Assembly: GCA_934256695.1 (NCBI GenBank)
Contig: CAKQPE010000025.1
Location: 1 to 21,924 of the forward strand
Source of the DNA: an uncultured Eubacteriales bacterium
GTDB lineage: Bacteria; Bacillota; Clostridia; Lachnospirales; Anaerotignaceae
Direction of reading: 5' to 3'
Length of the DNA: 21,924 nt
Made by a program: the position numbers and the translations under genes
Part shown: piece by piece, positions 13,775-20,986 of the stretch
How positions within the stretch are numbered: position 1 is the first letter of the stretch
Layout: the number at the start of each line of letters is the position of its first letter
The notes under the pieces: generated by a model
What the model saw: only the letters and a program-made list of their open reading frames with translations
Databases searched by the model: none
What the model was told of the DNA's origin: nothing

Positions 13775-14040
13775 AAACCTTGGGGCGTTGCCCCAACACC
13801 CCACAATTTTTTGAAATGGTCAGGAAATTTCCTTCGGAAATCAGGCTACGCCTGCCGCATTTATCTTTGCGGTTCCTTATTGAGTAAAACTTTCAATAAA
13901 CTACCATAACTTTGTTATGGTAGTTTGGATTTAATTTATTATTTTTTCAAAAAAACGCAATGTAATTGCGTTTTGACAAAAGTTTCGCTCAAGCCTTTTC
14001 AAAGGCTTGCAGAGCAGTGGGACAGAGTCCCACGGTCTTT
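13775..14040. repeat. Modular palindromic repeat, full facing copy with cloverleaf
   Basis: The left unit has module A TTGGGG-CGTTG-CCCCAA (13780-13796), module B (CAATTTTTTGAAA...ATTG) with the cloverleaf in its loop, and a 13-bp central hairpin (AAACTACCATAAC, loop TTT, 13898-13926). After an AT spacer comes a second central hairpin, AAAACGCAAT-GTA-ATTGCGTTTT (13952-13974). The right unit has CAAGCCTTT / AAAGGCTTG (13990-14009) and GTGGGA-CAGAG-TCCCAC (14017-14033). It fills the gap from hemB to the hemL ribosome site. I could not find a good hemL promoter here. Confidence 0.85.
13823..13876. repeat. Cloverleaf insert, copy 2
   Basis: GGAA/TTCC (13823-13826 with 13873-13876) closes three touching hairpins: ATTTCC-TTC-GGAAAT (13827-13841), CAGGC-TAC-GCCTG (13842-13854) and CCGCA-N8-TGCGG (13855-13872). 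Relative to copy 1, the first hairpin has a compensated G-C to C-G exchange next to its loop, and the second has a change only in its loop. Confidence 0.75.
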
Positions 14041-14060
14041 ATTTTTTAAAGGAGAATGAA

Positions 14061-15320
14061 ATGAAAACAGAAAATTCTGAAAAATTATATAAACAGGCTC
14101 TTGAGCTTATGCCCGGTGGCGTAAACTCACCTGTAAGAGCCTTCAATGCCGTTGGCAGAACACCGCTGTTCATTGACCATGCCAAGGGCGACAAAATATA
14201 CGATGTTGACGGCAACGAATTTATAGACTATGTCTGCTCATGGGGCCCTGGAATACTGGGTCACGCCAGAGACGAGGTTATTTCCGCCGTGCAGAATGCC
14301 TGCAAATACGGTCTGACATACGGTGCACCTACCAAAAAAGAATCGGAGCTTGCAGAGCTTGTAATGTCTGCCATGCCTGCCGTTGAAATGCTCCGCCTTG
14401 TTTCCAGCGGAACAGAAGCCGTAATGAGTGCCGTAAGAGCCGCAAGAGGCTATACGGGCAGAGACCTTATAATTAAATTCACAGGCTGTTACCATGGTCA
14501 TTCAGACGGACTTCTCGTCAAATCCGGTTCCGGACTTATTACAAACGCCGTTCCGGACAGTGCAGGAGTACCGAAGGCTTTTACGAACTGCACTCTTGTA
14601 GCGGAATACAACAATAAAGAGTCTGTTGAAAAGCTTTTTGAACAGTATCCGAACAAAATTGCCTGCCTTGTTGTAGAGCCCGTAGCGGCAAACATGGGTG
14701 TTGTACCACCTAAGGACGGCTTTTTGCAGTTCCTTCGTGACATAACCGAAAAGAACGGCACTGTGCTTATATTTGACGAGGTTATAACAGGCTTCCGTCT
14801 TTCTCTCGGTGGTGCCTGCCAATATTTCGGCATTAAGCCGGACATGGTAACAATGGGCAAAATAATAGGCGGCGGTATGCCTGTAGGTGCATACGGCGGA
14901 CGAAAAGACATTATGAAAACCGTATCACCTGTAGGAAAGGTTTATCAGGCAGGAACTCTTTCCGGCAATCCTATAGCAGTTACAGCCGGAATAGAAACAC
15001 TCAAAATACTGTTTAACAATACAGATATTTATAACCGTATAGATAAAAAAGGCAGTCGCATAGAAGAAGCCCTTAAATCCACAGGCAAAGTAACCGTAAA
15101 CCGTGTAGGTTCACTTTTAAGTGCATTCTTTACACATTCTGCCGTAACAGACTACACATCTGCCATGACTGCCGACACAAAGGCATATGCCGAATATTTT
15201 TCACATATGCTCGAAAGCGGAATATACACCGCTCCTTCTCAGTTCGAAGCAATGTTTGTATCGGACGCACACACAGACATAGACATAGAAAAAACCTGTG
15301 ATGCAATAAAAAGCTTTTAA
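14061..15320 (+). CDS. hemL: Glutamate-1-semialdehyde 2,1-aminomutase HemL
   Basis: HemL is a PLP enzyme that converts glutamate-1-semialdehyde to 5-aminolevulinate, acting directly after HemA. The family start MPGGVNSPVRAF (17-28), SSGTEAVMSAVRAARG, the cofactor aspartate region FDEVITGFR (238-246) and the PLP lysine K267 in TMGKIIGGGMPVGAYGG are all present. The 419-residue length is normal. The frame runs open upstream to 14007, but that part lies in the palindromic repeat; the ATG at 14061 follows AAAGGAG and starts the usual N-terminus. It is downstream of hemB in the same direction but separated by about 290 bases of repeat, so it may be read through from the operon or have its own start. 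Confidence 0.95.
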   Translation: MKTENSEKLYKQALELMPGGVNSPVRAFNAVGRTPLFIDHAKGDKIYDVDGNEFIDYVCSWGPGILGHARDEVISAVQNACKYGLTYGAPTKKESELAELVMSAMPAVEMLRLVSSGTEAVMSAVRAARGYTGRDLIIKFTGCYHGHSDGLLVKSGSGLITNAVPDSAGVPKAFTNCTLVAEYNNKESVEKLFEQYPNKIACLVVEPVAANMGVVPPKDGFLQFLRDITEKNGTVLIFDEVITGFRLSLGGACQYFGIKPDMVTMGKIIGGGMPVGAYGGRKDIMKTVSPVGKVYQAGTLSGNPIAVTAGIETLKILFNNTDIYNRIDKKGSRIEEALKSTGKVTVNRVGSLLSAFFTHSAVTDYTSAMTADTKAYAEYFSHMLESGIYTAPSQFEAMFVSDAHTDIDIEKTCDAIKSF

Positions 15321-15367
15321 GAACAAGACCGTGGGCTCTGCCCACACCCGCAATTTTCATGGTCAAA

Positions 15368-15420
15368 GCATTTTTGCTCTGCAAAAACGGTCTGCGACCG
15401 CCGCCTTTTCTTGGCGGTGC
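15368..15420. repeat. Cloverleaf insert, copy 3 (sequence-diverged)
   Basis: GCA/TGC (15368-15370 with 15418-15420) closes three touching hairpins: TTTTTGC-TCT-GCAAAAA (15371-15387), CGGTC-TGC-GACCG (15388-15400) and CCGCC-N7-GGCGG (15401-15417). Stem sequences differ nearly throughout from copies 1 and 2, but the plan, the 3-base loops of the first two hairpins and the pyrimidine-rich third loop are kept. GGTCA precedes it as in the others. Confidence 0.75.
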
Positions 15421-15497
15421 ACACAAAAAATTGAGTAAAACTTTTATTTAAAACGCAATTTTATTGCGTTTTAAATAAAAATATAACAGTTTTAAAT

Positions 15498-15526
15498 TTA
15501 TTGCTAATTTTTTTAATACTTATAAT
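15498..15526 (+). promoter_or_regulatory. Weak candidate promoter inside the repeat spacer
   Basis: A perfect TATAAT (15521-15526) lies between the two central hairpins of the repeat upstream of sfsA. The -35 position (TTATTG, 15498-15503) is poor. It could drive sfsA and the carboxypeptidase gene. Confidence 0.25.
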
Positions 15527-15639
15527 TTTACTTTACAAAACCGCAATAATTGCGGTTTTGTATTAAAGTTTCCGTCCATACTTTTCAAAGGGTGGTCGGG
15601 GTTTGGGGTAAAACCCCAAAGGTCTTTTCAGGAGGAAAA

Positions 15640-16326
15640 ATGAAGTATTCAAAAATAAAGAAAGCCGCTTTCGTTGACCGCCCAAACCGCTTTGTCGCCC
15701 ACGTAACAGTTGACGGCAAAGAAGAAACCGTTCATGTAAAAAATACCGGCAGATGCAAAGAACTTCTTACTCCAAACGCAACGGTTATTCTTGAAGAAAG
15801 CAGCAATCCGAACAGAAAAACAAAATATTCACTTATTGCCGTTTATAAAGGCGATAAATTAATAAATATGGATTCCCAGTCACCTAATGCCGCCGCCTTT
15901 GAAGCTGTCGAAAGCGGTATTATAAAAGAAATCGGCAAATGCGACTATATAAAAAGAGAAGTAAAGTATTCAAACTCAAGATTTGATATTTATTACGAAA
16001 AAGGCGAAACAAAGGGATTTATTGAGGTTAAAGGCGTTACATTGGAACAGGACGGCATGACCTTCTTCCCGGACGCACCTACCGAAAGAGGCAGAAAGCA
16101 TATATATGAGCTTATAAAAGCCAAAAATGAAGGCTACGAAGCAAATATACTTTTCGTAATACAGATGAAAGGTGTTAAAAGTTTTTCGCCTAATACCAAA
16201 ACCGACCCGAAATTTGCCCAAGCTCTTACGGAAGCCAGAAACTGCGGCGTAAATATACTTGCCTATGACTGTATCGTAACCAAAAACGAAATGATTACAG
16301 ACTCTCCCGTTGATGTAATATTATAA
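15640..16326 (+). CDS. sfsA: SfsA family protein (DNA/RNA nuclease SfsA)
   Basis: The 228-residue protein matches SfsA, named for sugar fermentation stimulation and now usually annotated as a nuclease with an N-terminal OB-like part and a C-terminal PD-(D/E)xK-type domain. Typical stretches are AAFVDRPNRFVAHV (9-22), HVKNTGRCKELL, the nuclease-like SRFDIYYEKGETKGFIEVKG (given in part: RFDIYYEKG and FIEVKGVTL) and FPDAPTERGRKH. The frame extends upstream to 15550 through the repeat; the ATG at 15640 is chosen because GGAGG lies 6 bases before it and it gives the conserved start. The carboxypeptidase gene follows after about 48 bases and may share its transcript. The cellular role of the family is poorly defined. 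Confidence 0.92.
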   Translation: MKYSKIKKAAFVDRPNRFVAHVTVDGKEETVHVKNTGRCKELLTPNATVILEESSNPNRKTKYSLIAVYKGDKLINMDSQSPNAAAFEAVESGIIKEIGKCDYIKREVKYSNSRFDIYYEKGETKGFIEVKGVTLEQDGMTFFPDAPTERGRKHIYELIKAKNEGYEANILFVIQMKGVKSFSPNTKTDPKFAQALTEARNCGVNILAYDCIVTKNEMITDSPVDVIL

Positions 16327-16374
16327 AATACAGACTCATAAATTGTATTGATAATCAATGTGGAGAGGATTTTT

Positions 16375-17544
16375 TTGCCTAAAAAATTAAGAGCAGTATT
16401 ACTTATTCTAATCCTTATTTTCTCAATACATATAACCGTTTTTTCCGAAGAAGTACAAACAGGAGTTGATATTTCATCACAAAGCGCCATTCTTATGGAA
16501 AAATCCACCGGTCAAATACTGTACGAAAAAAACAGCCATGAGAAACTTCCGCCTGCAAGCATTACAAAAATAATGACTATACTACTTATTTACGAAAACC
16601 AGAAGAACGGAAAATTTTCATGGGACGATACCGTAACCGTAAGCGACCACGCCGCCTCTATGGGCGGAAGTCAGGTTTTTCTTGAGCCAAACGAACAGCA
16701 GACAGCCGCCGAACTTACAAAATGCATAGTCATAGCTTCTGCAAATGACGCCGCCGTTGCCATGGCGGAATTTATAGGCGGCAGTGAAGAAGGCTTTGTA
16801 AAAATGATGAACGAAAAAGCCACCCAGCTTAAAATGAACGATACAACTTTTGTAAACGCCTGTGGTCTTGATACAGACGGTCATGTATCCAGTGCCAACG
16901 ATATTGCAATTATGAGTCGTTATCTTCTCTCAAACTTCCCCGAAGTATGCCAATATACAACCACATGGATGGATACAATAACACACAAAACAAGAAAGGG
17001 CGAAACCCAATTCGGTCTTACAAACACCAATAAACTGATAAAGTGGTACAGCGGTGCAACAGGCCTTAAAACAGGCTCAACAGGTCTTGCCAAATACTGT
17101 CTCAGTGCCTCTGCAAAGCGAAATGACATGGAGCTTATAGCTGTAATAATGGCAGCTCCCGACAATAAATCACGGTTTAAAGAAGCCATGAAACTTCTCG
17201 ACTATGGTTTCGGTACATACGAAGTAAAAAAACTTTGCGACAAAAACTCACACTGCGGCGAAATATCGGTTGTTAAAGGAAGCACCGATACGGTAAATTT
17301 AAAAACAGCCTATGATGTTTTTGCACTGATGAAAAAAGGCAGTGATACGGAAATAACGGAACAAAAACAGATTTACGAAAGCCTTACCGCACCTTTTAAC
17401 GCAGGAGAGAAAGCCGGCGAAATAATATACATAACCAAAGACGGAAAAACCGTAGGCAGAACCGATATAATAACCGAATACGGTGTCGAAAAAGCGACCG
17501 TTGCCGACAACCTACAGAAATTACTCAAAAAATGGATAGCATAG
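16375..17544 (+). CDS. Serine-type D-Ala-D-Ala carboxypeptidase (DacF/PBP5 family)
   Basis: This 389-residue exported enzyme trims the terminal D-alanine from peptidoglycan pentapeptides. The three active-site motifs are complete: S62-I-T-K65, S122-A-N124 and K232-T-G234. An N-terminal signal peptide (PKKLR then a hydrophobic stretch to about residue 23, likely cleaved near VFS-EE) sends it to the cell surface. Residues about 280-389 fit the PBP5 C-terminal beta domain. No clear C-terminal amphipathic anchor beyond LQKLLKKWIA is seen. The start is a TTG at 16375 with GGAGAGG 6 bases upstream; an upstream TTG at 16348 in the same frame has no good ribosome site and would spoil the signal peptide. 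Close homologues are called DacF or DacB, so no symbol is given. Confidence 0.92.
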   Translation: MPKKLRAVLLILILIFSIHITVFSEEVQTGVDISSQSAILMEKSTGQILYEKNSHEKLPPASITKIMTILLIYENQKNGKFSWDDTVTVSDHAASMGGSQVFLEPNEQQTAAELTKCIVIASANDAAVAMAEFIGGSEEGFVKMMNEKATQLKMNDTTFVNACGLDTDGHVSSANDIAIMSRYLLSNFPEVCQYTTTWMDTITHKTRKGETQFGLTNTNKLIKWYSGATGLKTGSTGLAKYCLSASAKRNDMELIAVIMAAPDNKSRFKEAMKLLDYGFGTYEVKKLCDKNSHCGEISVVKGSTDTVNLKTAYDVFALMKKGSDTEITEQKQIYESLTAPFNAGEKAGEIIYITKDGKTVGRTDIITEYGVEKATVADNLQKLLKKWIA

Positions 17545-17545
17545 A

Positions 17546-17785
17546 CCTAAACCGTGGACTCTGTCCACACCTGTGAACTTTTGAAAAAGTTCAATCAAAA
17601 CTTTTAGTAAAATACCGTGACAAAGTCACGGTATTTTGGTGTTAATTATAAAATTTCCGTTAATGGATTTACAAAAAATGCAATGAAATTGCATTTTACC
17701 AAAAGTTTTACTAAATTTTTTTCAAAAAATTTTCAGGGTTTGGGGTGAAACCCCAAGGTCTTTCAGTCCGATAAATTTATATTTA
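17546..17785. repeat. Modular palindromic repeat, full facing copy
   Basis: This copy fills the space between the convergent carboxypeptidase and groEL genes. Left unit: GTGGA-CTCTG-TCCAC (17554-17568), TGAACTTTT / AAAAGTTCA (17574-17593), and a 13-bp central hairpin AAAATACCGTGAC with loop AAA (17609-17637). After a spacer comes AAAATGCAAT-GAA-ATTGCATTTT (17675-17697). Right unit: AAATTTTTT / AAAAAATTT (17713-17732) and TTGGGG-TGAAA-CCCCAA (17740-17756). The tail 17751-17785 is identical to 43-77. Confidence 0.85.
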
Positions 17786-17790
17786 CACTA

Positions 17791-17822
17791 AAAAAGACTC
17801 CAAAATAATTTGGAGTCTTTTT
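17791..17822 (-). terminator. Terminator of groES-groEL
   Basis: AAAAAGACTCCAAA and TTTGGAGTCTTTTT form a perfect 14-bp stem with a 4-base loop, 23 bases past the groEL stop. The T run works on both strands, so it may also stop transcription coming from the carboxypeptidase side. Confidence 0.9.
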
Positions 17823-17845
17823 ATTAAAGTTAGGCTTTAATTAAA

Positions 17846-19471
17846 TTACATCATGCCGCCCATTCCGCCGCCTGCCGGCATAGCAGGAGCATTCTTATCC
17901 GGGAAGTCTGCAACTACAGCTTCTGTTGTAAGGAATGTAGATGCAACTGATGTAGCATTCTGAAGGGCACTTCTTGTAACCTTTGCAGGGTCTACAATAC
18001 CGCCTTCAACCATATCCATGTATTCTTCTGTAAGTGCGTTGTAACCGTAGTTTGCACCTTTTTCTTTAACATTGTTTACTATTACAGAGCCTTCAAGACC
18101 TGCATTTGCGGCAATCTGACGCATTGGAGCTTCAAGAGATTTAAGTACGATCTGAGCACCTGTCTTTTCGTCGCCTGTAAGAGAAGCAACAACCTTTTCA
18201 ACTGCAGGTATAGCATGAATGTATGTTGTACCGCCGCCTGCTACGATACCTTCTTCAACAGCGGCTCTTGTAGCTGCCAAAGCGTCTTCCATACGAAGTT
18301 TCTTTTCTTTCATTTCTGTTTCTGTAGCGGCACCGACTTTGATTACGGCTACACCGCCTGCAAGTTTGGCAAGTCTTTCCTGAAGTTTTTCTCTGTCGAA
18401 ATCAGATGTTGTTTCTTCGATAGCTGTCTTAATCTGTGCTACTCTGCCTTCGATAGCTGCCTTGTCTCCGGCACCTTCTGTAATGATTGTAAGTTCTTTT
18501 TCTACTCTTACTGTCTTAGCACGGCCAAGCATTTCAACCTTGGCATCTTTAAGTTCAACACCAAGTTCGCTTGAAATTACCTGTCCGCCTGTAAGGATAG
18601 CTATATCCTCAAGCATAGCCTTTCTTCTGTCACCGTAGCCAGGAGCTTTAACGGCTACACAAGTAAATGCACCTCTTAATTTGTTAAGTACAAGTGTTGC
18701 AAGTGCTTCGCCTTCAACGTCTTCGGCAATGATAAGAAGTTTTCCGCCCATCTGAACAATCTGTTCAAGAACAGGAAGGATTTCCTGAATGTTTGAAATT
18801 TTCTTGTCTGTAATAAGGATATATGGGTTTTCAAGTACAGCTACCATTTTTTCCATATCTGTTGACATATAGCTTGAAAGGTAGCCTTTATCAAACTGCA
18901 TACCTTCTACAAGGTCAAGTTCTGTATGCATTGTCTTTGATTCTTCAACTGTGATTACACCGTCATTTGTTACTTTTTCCATAGCATCTGCAATCATAGC
19001 ACCTACTGTTTCATCACCTGAAGAAATAGCTGCAACTCTTGCAATATGGTTCTTTGTTGAAACTGCTGTGCTCATAGCTTTAATCTGTTCAACAACTGCG
19101 TCTGTAGCTTTCTGCATACCTTTTCTGAGGATAATTGCATTGGCACCTGCTGCTACGTTTTTAAGACCTTCCTGAATCATAGCCTGTGCAAGTACAGTAG
19201 CTGTTGTTGTACCGTCACCTGCTACATCGTTTGTCTTTGTTGCAACTTCCTTAACAAGCTGAGCACCCATGTTCTCATATGGGTCTTCAAGTTCAATATC
19301 TTTTGCTATTGTAACACCGTCGTTTGTAATTAAAGGTGCTGTAAATTTTCTGTCAAGAACTACGTTTCTACCTTTTGGTCCAAGTGTAACTTTTACTGTA
19401 TCTGCAAGCTTGTTAACACCTGCTTCCATTGCTTTTCTTGCTTCTGTTCCGTATAAAATCTGCTTAGGCAT
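17846..19471 (-). CDS. groEL: Chaperonin GroEL (60 kDa)
   Basis: GroEL forms a tetradecameric ATP-driven folding chamber with GroES in the cytoplasm. The 541-residue length is standard. Visible marks are VTLGPKGRNVVLD (28-40), the ATPase loop VAGDGTTTATVLA (about 84-96), the late stretch AAVEEGIVAGGGTTYIHA, and the Gly-Met tail ending GGGMGGMM. The ATG follows GAGGAGG. It lies 46 bases downstream of groES in the same operon, with a strong terminator after the stop. Regulation by HrcA through the CIRCE site upstream of groES is expected. Confidence 0.98.
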   Translation of the reverse strand: MPKQILYGTEARKAMEAGVNKLADTVKVTLGPKGRNVVLDRKFTAPLITNDGVTIAKDIELEDPYENMGAQLVKEVATKTNDVAGDGTTTATVLAQAMIQEGLKNVAAGANAIILRKGMQKATDAVVEQIKAMSTAVSTKNHIARVAAISSGDETVGAMIADAMEKVTNDGVITVEESKTMHTELDLVEGMQFDKGYLSSYMSTDMEKMVAVLENPYILITDKKISNIQEILPVLEQIVQMGGKLLIIAEDVEGEALATLVLNKLRGAFTCVAVKAPGYGDRRKAMLEDIAILTGGQVISSELGVELKDAKVEMLGRAKTVRVEKELTIITEGAGDKAAIEGRVAQIKTAIEETTSDFDREKLQERLAKLAGGVAVIKVGAATETEMKEKKLRMEDALAATRAAVEEGIVAGGGTTYIHAIPAVEKVVASLTGDEKTGAQIVLKSLEAPMRQIAANAGLEGSVIVNNVKEKGANYGYNALTEEYMDMVEGGIVDPAKVTRSALQNATSVASTFLTTEAVVADFPDKNAPAMPAGGGMGGMM

Positions 19472-19517
19472 TTTTAAGTCCTCCTCAAATATCTGAATTT
19501 AATTTATTCGGTAATAA

Positions 19518-19805
19518 TCAGTCTTCAACAATGGCAAGTATGTCGCCCTGTCTTATAACCATTAATTTGTCTCCGTCAAGTTTAACTTCTGTACCTGCAT
19601 ATTTTGAATATATAACCTTGTCACCTGGTTTAACCTGCATTTTGATTTCTTTTCCGTCAACCATTCCGCCAGGGCCTACAGCTATAACTTCTGCTTCCTG
19701 TGGTTTTTCCTGTGACTGTGATGTAAGGATAATTCCGCCTTTTGTTTTTTCTTCTGCGTCTAACTGTTTAATAACAACTTTATCTCCTAATGGTACAAGT
19801 TTCAT
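19518..19805 (-). CDS. groES: Co-chaperonin GroES (10 kDa)
   Basis: GroES is the heptameric lid of the GroEL chamber. The 95-residue protein is of normal length, starting KLVPLGDKVVIKQLDAEEKTKGGIILT (given in part: LGDKVVIKQLD and TKGGIILT), followed by a mobile-loop region at about 17-33 and KVIYSKYAGTEVKLDGDKLMVI. The ATG at 19805 follows AGGAGG. It is the first gene of the groES-groEL operon, behind a promoter and a CIRCE operator at 19862-19888. Confidence 0.97.
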   Translation of the reverse strand: MKLVPLGDKVVIKQLDAEEKTKGGIILTSQSQEKPQEAEVIAVGPGGMVDGKEIKMQVKPGDKVIYSKYAGTEVKLDGDKLMVIRQGDILAIVED

Positions 19806-19861
19806 TTAATATTACCTCCTAAAAATCAAAAATTTATATAAAATCCTAATTTCTTTATTTG

Positions 19862-19888
19862 TTAGCACTCACCATTTACGAGTGCTAA
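19862..19888 (-). promoter_or_regulatory. CIRCE operator (HrcA binding site)
   Basis: TTAGCACTC-N9-GAGTGCTAA matches the CIRCE consensus exactly. It lies in the leader between the promoter and groES, the usual place for HrcA repression of chaperonin operons. The hrcA gene is not in the window. Confidence 0.97.
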
Positions 19889-19905
19889 TTAATCATTAAC
19901 ATTAT

Positions 19906-19933
19906 ATTATATTTACTTAGCCTTTTATGCAAA
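19906..19933 (-). promoter_or_regulatory. Candidate groES-groEL promoter
   Basis: On the minus strand TTTGCA (19928-19933) and TATAAT (19906-19911) are spaced by 16 bases, with a second TATAAT overlapping at 19901-19906. It lies just upstream of CIRCE, as expected for a sigma-A promoter under HrcA control. Confidence 0.65.
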
Positions 19934-20222
19934 CAAAAATATAATTAAATATTTTTGTTTATTTTAAAATATATATATTTAATATGTAAATTATTCATTT
20001 TTTCTTTTATTTACTCTTAATTTCTTTTGTTTTCTTAATTTTTAAAATTTTAATCAATATTTTTTTAATCTCATACACTGTCTTTACTGCGATAAAACTT
20101 GATGCAGGCAAATATTTTCATATATTTTTTACACCTGTTCCATTATTTATGCCTATGTGGTAAAATTAAGAAGTATTAATTTACTTTTTAAAATTTATTC
20201 ATTATAAAGGAGGCTTTTATAA
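19934..20222. other. AT-rich intergenic region, divergent promoters
   Basis: This stretch separates the divergent groES and double-cupin genes. It is very AT-rich, has no module of the palindromic repeat family and no convincing gene. A candidate extended -10 (TGG-TAAAAT, 20158-20166) points at the double-cupin gene, but its -35 region is poor. An AAAGGAGG ribosome site lies just before the ATG at 20223. Confidence 0.5.
20158..20166 (+). promoter_or_regulatory. Candidate extended -10 promoter of the double-cupin gene
   Basis: TGG-TAAAAT fits an extended -10 element about 57 bases before the ATG at 20223. No good -35 box is found at 17 bases (TTCCAT), so this is tentative. Confidence 0.35.
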
Positions 20223-20960
20223 ATGCTGGTTAGAAATAATGATGTAAAAATTGAAGAAAGAAAAAATTTTATGGGAGGAAAAAACAGTATTTTTGCAAGA
20301 CACCTTCTTGAACTTCCACAGTTCACAGGTGCAGGCAGAGTATATTTTAAAATAACAATACCGCCTATGAGTTCTGTAGGTTATCACGTACATAAAAACG
20401 ACAGTGAAGCTTACTATATACTCGAAGGTGAAGGACTTTACAACGATAACGGTACAGTAGTGCCTGTTAAGGAAGGCGACCTTACATTCACTCCCGACGG
20501 AAGCGGCCACGGTCTTGAAAACAACACTGACAAAAACCTTGTAATACTTGCCTGTGTTCTTTATAACTTTGAAAAGGACAAAGACCTTTCTACTTTAAGA
20601 AAGATTAAAAAAGCCGGTACTCTTACGGAAATCACTCTTGACCACCCATTTAACGGTGACGGTGTTTCCCATGCCATAAAAATGCTGGAAGATGACGAAT
20701 TTACAGGTGCAGGCAGACTTTACAACATAGTTACTTTCCCTCCTCACTGTTCAATAGGCTATCACCAGCATATTAACGAGAGCGAAACATACTATATTCT
20801 TAAAGGAAAAGGTATCTTCAACGATGACGGTGTTGAAACGGAAGTAGGCGAAGGCGATGTTATGTATACAGGCCCAGGTCACAGCCACGGTCTTGCCAAT
20901 GCCGGAAACGAGGATCTTGTAATATCCGCTCTTGTTATTTTTGACAAAGAAAACAACTGA
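20223..20960 (+). CDS. Double-cupin domain protein
   Basis: The 245-residue protein holds two cupin barrels in tandem. Each has the metal-binding set: H55-x-H57-x4-E62 with H96 in the first, and H181-x-H183-x4-E188 with H220 or H222 in the second. The halves clearly arose by internal duplication; both contain FTGAGR, GYHxH, ExYYIL and a following NDxG stretch. Such proteins may be isomerases, dioxygenases or sugar-binding enzymes, and I cannot pick one. No signal peptide is present, so it is cytoplasmic. The ATG follows AAAGGAGG. A short-chain dehydrogenase gene follows 26 bases after the stop with its own GGAGG site, so the two probably form one operon and may act on related carbohydrate or keto compounds. 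Confidence 0.88.
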   Translation: MLVRNNDVKIEERKNFMGGKNSIFARHLLELPQFTGAGRVYFKITIPPMSSVGYHVHKNDSEAYYILEGEGLYNDNGTVVPVKEGDLTFTPDGSGHGLENNTDKNLVILACVLYNFEKDKDLSTLRKIKKAGTLTEITLDHPFNGDGVSHAIKMLEDDEFTGAGRLYNIVTFPPHCSIGYHQHINESETYYILKGKGIFNDDGVETEVGEGDVMYTGPGHSHGLANAGNEDLVISALVIFDKENN

Positions 20961-20986
20961 TACCGGAACAAACGGAGGTAGGAAAA

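Larger units (their letters stand above)
15326..15627. repeat. Modular palindromic repeat, full facing copy with cloverleaf
   Basis: The left unit has module A GTGGG-CTCTG-CCCAC (15331-15345), module B CAATTTT / AAAATTG interrupted by the cloverleaf, and an 18-bp perfect central hairpin with loop TTT (15442-15480). After an AT-rich spacer comes a second central hairpin (CAAAACCGCAA, loop TAA, 15536-15560). The right unit has a degenerate module B (15576-15595) and module A TTTGGGG-TAAAA-CCCCAAA (15602-15620). It runs from 5 bases after the hemL stop to the sfsA ribosome site. Confidence 0.85.

Noticed and set aside
14007..14060. In-frame 5' extension of hemL
   Set aside because: It lies in the palindromic repeat, has no ribosome site and is absent from the family N-terminus; the ATG at 14061 has AAAGGAG.
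15550..15639. In-frame 5' extension of sfsA
   Set aside because: It is translated repeat sequence; the ATG at 15640 has a strong GGAGG site.
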